Shown here piece by piece: positions 32,702 to 37,225 of a stretch of 37,225 nt of DNA (position 1 is its first letter; every line of letters begins with the position of its first letter). Origin of the DNA: Ferrovibrio sp. (GTDB lineage Bacteria; Pseudomonadota; Alphaproteobacteria; Ferrovibrionales; Ferrovibrionaceae). The stretch spans positions 227,563 to 264,787 of the forward strand of contig NZ_PEKV01000009.1 of the NCBI RefSeq assembly GCF_002796975.1. Direction: 5' to 3'. Below the pieces are notes generated by a model. That model was not told the DNA's origin. It searched no databases and worked only from the letters and a program-made list of their open reading frames with translations. The translations under genes and the position numbers were made by a program.

Positions 32702-33253
32702 GGCTGCTCCAGCGGCGCCTTTATTATCGGTTGTGTGATCTTCAAGTCGCTTGGCAAAGAAGAAATCTGGGAATCTCTGATTGCGACCGGTCGAATCAGT
32801 GCCTCGATCTATCTCATCCTTGGCGCTTCAGAAGTGCTTTCCTACGTCATGACATTAGGCGGCATGGAAGACTGGATGCGGCATCTCGCGCTTGATGTCA
32901 TATCGGACCCGACAGTTTTCCTCCTGGTGACGGCTGCTTTTGTATTGCTGGTGGGCACTTTCTTGGAGCCAGCCCCCGCCACCGTCCTGTTCGTTCCGAT
33001 CTTCGTTCCGGCAGCGCAAAGCCTAGGTGTCGATCAGATACAGCTTGGCATCGTGTTCGTCTTGACACTCACTCTCGGCCTTCTGACGCCGCCGGTCGGG
33101 CTTTGCCTTTTCGTAGTGCAGAAGATCGGAAACCTGAAGATGTCGCAGTTGTTCAGGGCGCTCATCCCGTTCCTGATTGCGCAGTTTGTAACGGTCATTC
33201 TGCTCTGCCTCTTCACTCCGCTATCGACCTGGCTGCCGAACGCTCTGAAGTGA
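32702..33253 (+). pseudogene. dctM: TRAP transporter large permease (DctM), 5'-truncated remnant
   Basis: The frame from about 32702 to TGA 33253 encodes the C-terminal ~183 residues of a DctM-type permease: GAFIIGCVIFKSLGKEEIWESL, LIATGRISASIYLILGASEVLSYVMTL, DPTVFLLVTAAFVLLVGTFLEPAPA, then VFVLTLTLGLLTPPVGLCLFV and the final helices. Full-length DctM has about 425 residues, so more than half is absent. The periplasmic dctP and small dctQ genes that normally precede it are also absent. Homology starts directly at the start codon of the divergent GntR gene, suggesting one deletion. The open frame continues antisense to GntR up to a GTG at 32624, so a short membrane protein might still be made but cannot form a working transporter. 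Confidence 0.85.
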
Positions 33254-33258
33254 CAAAA

Positions 33259-34188
33259 ATGAGTGCGTTGCAAAATTCAGTGGCGTCGAAACGGCGAAAG
33301 CCGGGGATGGCTGGTATTAAGGGGGCTTGCGATTGCCACGTGCATCTGTTCGGCCCGATCGCGTCTTACCCTCTCGACGCTGACAGCCTTTATACGCCAC
33401 CAGACGCTCTTTCATCCCAGTTGAGAGACGTCCAGTGGCAGCTGGGGATTGATCGCGTTGTCGTCGTACAGCCCAGCGCGTATGGCACAGACAATCGGCG
33501 GACGCTGTCCGGCGTAGAAGAACTCGGAATTTCCAGCACGCGGGCAGTGGTTTGTGTCGCGGATGATGTCACTGACCGCGAGTTGTCGGAGATGCACAAA
33601 TGGGGCGCTCGCGGGATTCGAATGAATCTGGTGACGCACGGCATTCCAGGGGCGGAGGACGCGGCTGCCCGCCTGTTGCGGGCGATTGAATTGCTGCGCG
33701 GCAGCGATTGGCATATTCAGCTTTACAGCAAGCCGGATTTGCTGGTTGCGCTGGGTGAAATTATCGAGGGATCCGGCTTGCCCGTGGTGCTGGATCATTT
33801 CGCGGGTCTGCGATTTGGGGCACCCGACTTCGCCTCCCATCTGACTAATCTGAAGCTTCTCCTGCAAAACTCCCGAGCATACATAAAGCTTTCTGGCGTC
33901 AGCCATCTACGTAACGGCAGTTCGTTGGAACAAGTCCGGGAGCTAACATCTGATCTCATCGAGACCGCGCCGGATCGGATGATCTGGGGTACAGACTGGC
34001 CGCATATCGACGCAGCAAAAATGGGGCTCAGTAGCCGTGACCGGATTTTGCCCTATGAAATTGTTGACGACAGCGAGCTGCTTGACCTGTTCGTGCGGTC
34101 TGCCGCAGACCAAGCCGCACTAACGCGCATATTGGTCGAGAATCCATGTGACCTCTATGGCTTTGACCTGCCGCGTGGAGGCAAGTGA
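33259..34188 (+). CDS. Amidohydrolase family 2 protein (dicarboxylate-lactone hydrolase-like)
   Basis: A 309-residue TIM-barrel hydrolase. Active-site marks are His27-x-His29 (CDCHVHLFG), His180 (VVLDHFAGL) and Asp246 (MIWGTDWPH). This set is found in 2-pyrone-4,6-dicarboxylate lactonase (LigI) and D-galactarolactone isomerase-like enzymes, so a lactone of a dicarboxylic acid is a likely substrate. ATG 33259 lies 5 bp after the dctM remnant; a GTG at 33250 that overlaps that stop is an alternative. The next gene begins directly after its stop. The gene shows no damage and is probably expressed by read-through or a promoter inside the remnant. Confidence 0.85.
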   Translation: MSALQNSVASKRRKPGMAGIKGACDCHVHLFGPIASYPLDADSLYTPPDALSSQLRDVQWQLGIDRVVVVQPSAYGTDNRRTLSGVEELGISSTRAVVCVADDVTDRELSEMHKWGARGIRMNLVTHGIPGAEDAAARLLRAIELLRGSDWHIQLYSKPDLLVALGEIIEGSGLPVVLDHFAGLRFGAPDFASHLTNLKLLLQNSRAYIKLSGVSHLRNGSSLEQVRELTSDLIETAPDRMIWGTDWPHIDAAKMGLSSRDRILPYEIVDDSELLDLFVRSAADQAALTRILVENPCDLYGFDLPRGGK

Positions 34189-35205
34189 ATGCGCGCTGAT
34201 CTGCCGATTGCGATACTTGCCATGGATCCAAAGCTCACGCCGGACCTGATTCAGGGGCGACATCTCCAGAGTCTGGAGCAGCTGGTCAATGTGGCACGAA
34301 TAGAGCCCGTCAAAGACTTTTCTGAGACAGGCATCGGCGCCCTGCTGAGCCGCGTTGAGATTCTCATTACAGGGTGGGGCTGTCCGGAGATTACCCCCAT
34401 TGTGCTGGCAAGAATGCCGAAGCTTGGCCTGCTCGTTCATACTGGCTCATCGGTGAGGCCGGTGGCGGGTGCGGCAGTCTGGGAGCGTGGGATTCGTGTC
34501 GTCTCTGCGGCAGTCGCGAATGCGCCGCCGGTTGCTGAATACTGTCTAGCGATGATTCTGCTTGCCAACAAGGAAGTGTTCTATATCCGTGAGGCTTATC
34601 GCAGCGGTACGTGGGCTTGGCAGGTCCCTTGGCCGAGTAATGGTCTGACAGGTAACAATGGTGCAACGGTAGGAATCATTGGGGCATCTCGTATCGGGCG
34701 GAAGCTGATAGAACTGCTGAAGCCGTTCGACTTGGGTGTTCTGCTCTGCGACCCCACCATATCGGGAGAGGAGGCGGCCGGACTCGGCGTCGAGCTGGTT
34801 GGCCTCAACAGTCTGCTTGAGCGAAGCGATATTGTGACGATACAGGCGCCATCCCTGCCGTCGACATATCGCATGATCGGCGCTGAACAATTGGCGCTGA
34901 TGAGGAATGGTTCAACACTCCTCAATACCGCTCGCGGCGCTCTTGTCGATCTTGCAGCACTCGAAAAGGAAGTCACCGCGGGCCGCCTGAAGGCAATCCT
35001 GGATGTGTCAGACCCGGAACCTCTGGGCCGAGAATCGCCACTGCTATCGAGCAGTAATGCCTTTGTCACGCCCCATATTGCGGGGGCGACAGGGGCGGAA
35101 ACGCATCGGCTCATGGACCTAGCAATCGAGGAGATCCGACGCCACCGGAAAGGCGAGCCGCTCCGGCACGAGGTGACCCATGACATGCTTGATCGCGTCG
35201 CATGA
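34189..35205 (+). CDS. D-isomer-specific 2-hydroxyacid dehydrogenase
   Basis: A 338-residue NAD(P)-dependent dehydrogenase. The Rossmann motif is GIIGASRIG (162-170), and the catalytic set is Arg249 (LNTARGALVD), Glu277 (VSDPEPLG) and His296 (VTPHIAGAT). Members oxidise D-2-hydroxy acids or reduce 2-keto acids. ATG 34189 directly follows the amidohydrolase stop (TGAATG), with GGAGG 7 nt upstream. The N-terminal substrate domain (1-100) is divergent, so the substrate is unknown. It is the first of two such dehydrogenases in a row. Confidence 0.88.
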   Translation: MRADLPIAILAMDPKLTPDLIQGRHLQSLEQLVNVARIEPVKDFSETGIGALLSRVEILITGWGCPEITPIVLARMPKLGLLVHTGSSVRPVAGAAVWERGIRVVSAAVANAPPVAEYCLAMILLANKEVFYIREAYRSGTWAWQVPWPSNGLTGNNGATVGIIGASRIGRKLIELLKPFDLGVLLCDPTISGEEAAGLGVELVGLNSLLERSDIVTIQAPSLPSTYRMIGAEQLALMRNGSTLLNTARGALVDLAALEKEVTAGRLKAILDVSDPEPLGRESPLLSSSNAFVTPHIAGATGAETHRLMDLAIEEIRRHRKGEPLRHEVTHDMLDRVA

Positions 35206-35231
35206 CAAATCCGGCTTGAGGAAGATCGGTG

Positions 35232-36194
35232 ATGGAACGACCGAAAGTGCTCGTCGCTGACGAGATTCATCCAGAAGGCATCGCCCTGTTGCGTCAATCC
35301 GCCGATATTCTAGTCAACCGCTCGGATATTTCCTCTGCGGACGCCATCATTGTCCGCACCTTCAGGGTTGGCAGTGAGGTCATCCGCCAGGCAAAGAATC
35401 TCAAGGTCATCGGGAAGCATGGCGCCGGCGTTGACAATATCGACATTCCGGCTGCGACGGATGCAAAAATACCGGTTCTGAATACCCCAGGCGGCGCAAA
35501 CGCGCTTGCTGTTGCCGAGGGCGCTGTTGCGTTGATCCTGGCAGCCGTGCGCTATCTGCGAACGGCCCACGACATGGTTACGGCAGGCTTGTATGCTGAG
35601 CGGAGTTCTTTGCTCGCCGGCCACCTTACCGAGAAGACTCTCGGGTTGGTGGGGTTGGGGAATATAGGCAGTCTGGTGGCCGGCATACTGCGTCGAGGGT
35701 TCTCGATGCATGTTATCGTCTTCGACCCTTATTTGAATGCGGAACAGGCCAAAGATGCGGGCGTGTCTTTGGTTGGGTCGCTGAAAGAGCTTCTGTCCGC
35801 TGCAGATGTAGTCTCTTTGCACGTGCCGCTGACCCCCGAGACCCGTGGCATGATCGGGGAACGAGAGCTGGCACTGATGAAACCTGATGCGGTGATCGTG
35901 AACACTGCGCGCGGTGGGCTCATCGATGAAGAGGCACTTGCATCTGCCTTGAAGAATGGCCGTTTGCGTGGCGCCGGTGTCGACGTGTTCGAGCAAGAAC
36001 CGCCGCGGCCTGACAATCCATTATTTTCAGCGCCCAACATACTGCTGTCCCCACACTCGGCTGGGATCACCACCTATAGCATGCGTCAGATGGCCGATCA
36101 GACGGTCAAGCTGGTTCTTGGATGCCTGGCTGGACGGCGCCCAGAGACACTGCTCAACCCAGAAGTCTGGAAGTTCCGGCGTATGATGCGGTGA
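35232..36194 (+). CDS. D-2-hydroxyacid dehydrogenase, phosphoglycerate-dehydrogenase-like
   Basis: A 320-residue dehydrogenase with the Rossmann motif GLGNIG (141-146) and catalytic residues Arg227 (VNTARGGLID), Glu256 (VFEQEPPRP) and His275 (LLSPHSAGIT). The N-terminal VIGKHGAGVDNIDIPAA is typical of SerA-like proteins, but the C-terminal regulatory ACT domain is absent, so a catabolic role is more likely than serine synthesis. GAGGAAG (35218-35224) serves ATG 35232; GTG 35229 is an alternative. It is only distantly similar to the gene before it, so this is not a recent duplication. Confidence 0.88.
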   Translation: MERPKVLVADEIHPEGIALLRQSADILVNRSDISSADAIIVRTFRVGSEVIRQAKNLKVIGKHGAGVDNIDIPAATDAKIPVLNTPGGANALAVAEGAVALILAAVRYLRTAHDMVTAGLYAERSSLLAGHLTEKTLGLVGLGNIGSLVAGILRRGFSMHVIVFDPYLNAEQAKDAGVSLVGSLKELLSAADVVSLHVPLTPETRGMIGERELALMKPDAVIVNTARGGLIDEEALASALKNGRLRGAGVDVFEQEPPRPDNPLFSAPNILLSPHSAGITTYSMRQMADQTVKLVLGCLAGRRPETLLNPEVWKFRRMMR

Positions 36195-36261
36195 ACGGTG
36201 GCGACAGAAGAATCTGAATCAATAAACGTAGCGAAGACTGACAACATTGGAGGATTAAGTC

Positions 36262-37035
36262 ATGAAGCTTACCGAAGAGCAGATGGCGTCTTACCGGGAA
36301 AAAGGCTGGGTCGTGGTGCCTGGCGTTCTCTCTAAGGACGAACTTGGTGTGGTCGAGGGGGCGATCAGGAAGATTGCGGGTGATCGACAGGAGGGTCATA
36401 CCGAGGTTTTTTATGGCCTGCACTTGAAGGATGAGCGCTTCAAGAGCTTGGTTCGGCACCCGGCACTGGTTGAGCCGACCCGGCAGCTGCTGGAGAACGA
36501 CATTTATGTCATGAACTCCCGCGTCAACCTGAAGCATACCGGCGGCACGGTCATGAAGTGGCACCAGGATTTTGGCACTTTCCATCGGCTCGATGGCGTG
36601 CCCGAGCCGCGTGGCGTCATGTCAGCGGTATTCCTCGATGAGGTCAACGCCTGCAATGCGCCGCTGTTGGCAATTCCGGGGTCGCACCGTGAAGGGTTGG
36701 TTGAAGCCATTCAGACCGATCCCGATGGTCCGGCATCGACAGGTGGTAAATACCGTTTTGATATTCCGGCGGAGACCCTGGATCGTTTAGTTAAGAAGTA
36801 CGGTCTGGAAGCAATTACCGGCCCGGCAGGCAGTATGCTGTACATGGATATGACCGTTGTTCATGGTTCGAGCATCAACATCACGCCGTTGCGCCGGATT
36901 ATCGTCTACATCAATTACAATGCGATCGATAATCGCGGGAATACCTTCGCTCGACCGGAGGATTACTCCGCGCGTGACTTTAACGCCGTGCAGGCGCAGG
37001 AGCGCGATTGCCTGCTGCGCCATATGGCCGCCTGA
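36262..37035 (+). CDS. Phytanoyl-CoA dioxygenase (PhyH) family Fe(II)/2-oxoglutarate oxygenase
   Basis: A 257-residue non-haem iron oxygenase. The iron-binding facial triad is His101-x-Asp103 (MKWHQDFGTFH) and His201 (TVVHGSSINITP), and Arg211 or Arg212 should bind 2-oxoglutarate. PhyH-family enzymes hydroxylate unactivated carbons of many small molecules (ectoine, phytanoyl-CoA, phosphonates). TTGGAGGATTAAGTC before ATG 36262 is a very good ribosome-binding site. It is the last gene of the block and may make the hydroxy acid used by the two dehydrogenases. A stable hairpin follows its stop. Confidence 0.87.
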   Translation: MKLTEEQMASYREKGWVVVPGVLSKDELGVVEGAIRKIAGDRQEGHTEVFYGLHLKDERFKSLVRHPALVEPTRQLLENDIYVMNSRVNLKHTGGTVMKWHQDFGTFHRLDGVPEPRGVMSAVFLDEVNACNAPLLAIPGSHREGLVEAIQTDPDGPASTGGKYRFDIPAETLDRLVKKYGLEAITGPAGSMLYMDMTVVHGSSINITPLRRIIVYINYNAIDNRGNTFARPEDYSARDFNAVQAQERDCLLRHMAA

Positions 37036-37043
37036 CAATACTG

Positions 37044-37069
37044 AGGAGCGCGGGTTCGCCCGCGCTCCT
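37044..37069 (+). terminator. Stable UUCG hairpin after the PhyH gene
   Basis: A perfect 11-bp stem (AGGAGCGCGGG, 37044-37054, with CCCGCGCTCCT, 37059-37069) is capped by a TTCG tetraloop, 8 bp after the stop. No T-run follows (GAACCTTGTG), so it may act with Rho or as a transcript-end protector. Confidence 0.6.
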
Positions 37070-37163
37070 GAACCTTGTGAAAAGTTGGGAATGTGACTCG
37101 CGGGATTGGCTGAAACCGATCCGGCGCAGTGCAACTGTTTTCGCTGTGTTATTGGAGTGAATG

Positions 37164-37225
37164 ATGCTGGCGAATGTTACGCTGGACGACAAATACACCC
37201 TCGAGCGCGGCCGGGTTTTCCTGAC
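37164..37225 (+). CDS. Indolepyruvate ferredoxin oxidoreductase family protein, N-terminal start (cut by window end)
   Basis: Only the first 20 codons are visible: MLANVTLDDKYTLERGRVFL. I recognise this as the N-terminus of the long fused indolepyruvate:ferredoxin oxidoreductases of alpha- and betaproteobacteria, which begin with a SLDDKYTLE-GRV-LTGTQALVRLP-type sequence. These enzymes oxidatively decarboxylate aryl-pyruvates to acyl-CoA with ferredoxin. GGAG (37154-37157) is 6 nt before ATG 37164; an ATG at 37161 is the alternative. The stretch is too short for a motif check, so the call rests on that N-terminal pattern. Confidence 0.7.
   Translation, partial: MLANVTLDDKYTLERGRVFL

Noticed and set aside
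34189..36194. Recent tandem duplication of the two hydroxyacid dehydrogenases
   Set aside because: Only catalytic motifs are shared; cofactor loops and N-terminal domains differ strongly.
7041..37225. CRISPR array or phage structural genes in the accessory region
   Set aside because: No regularly spaced repeats, and no capsid, tail or terminase-like proteins are present.

Overview
The window looks like chromosome of a GC-rich alphaproteobacterium, probably of the Rhodospirillales type. The evidence is the gene order tig-clpP-clpX-lon-hupB, a PAS_5-type protein, many ABC/TRAP uptake clusters, and the first codons of a fused indolepyruvate:ferredoxin oxidoreductase at the right edge. The species cannot be named from the sequence.

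Layout. (1) 1-7115 is core chromosome: the 3' end of trigger factor, a glycolipid-binding-family protein on the minus strand, the ClpP/ClpX and Lon proteases, HU, a PAS protein and tRNA-Val(TAC). A good sigma32-like promoter precedes lon. (2) 7116-10518 is a small foreign segment on the 3' side of the tRNA. It holds tandem 11-bp repeats, a conserved hypothetical gene, an Xre(MbcA)/RES toxin-antitoxin pair and a tyrosine integrase with an AlpA-like N-terminus. (3) 10558-20380 is a sugar or sugar-acid catabolic cassette. A minus-strand operon (SDR, DUF4432 epimerase-like protein, GntR regulator) diverges from a plus-strand set (enolase-superfamily dehydratase, complete CUT1-type ABC transporter, SMP-30 lactonase, SDR). 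Copies of a TGTCGAC-centred operator sit in both regulatory regions. The cassette is tightly bracketed by 48-bp imperfect direct repeats. (4) 20381-21034 is AT-richer, nearly gene-free DNA with nested inverted repeats.

(5) 21035-31672 is an AraC-type regulator divergent from a six-gene operon: RbsC-like permease, RbsB-like binding protein, an RbsC permease fused to a strictosidine-synthase/SMP-30 beta-propeller, a second propeller apparently lacking metal ligands, an RbsA-like ATPase, and an acyl-CoA synthetase fused to a crotonase domain. Sugar-type uptake coupled to CoA activation suggests import of an organic acid, conjugate or lactone; the substrate is unknown. This is the best candidate in the window for an undescribed system. 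(6) 32017-37035 is a decayed organic-acid cluster: a GntR/FCD regulator abuts the C-terminal half of a TRAP large permease (dctM), whose 5' part and partner genes are missing. An amidohydrolase, two D-2-hydroxyacid dehydrogenases and a PhyH-type Fe/2OG dioxygenase follow. (7) From 37164 an indolepyruvate ferredoxin oxidoreductase gene begins and runs off the window.

All assignments come from reading the sequence and remembered family motifs; no database search was run.
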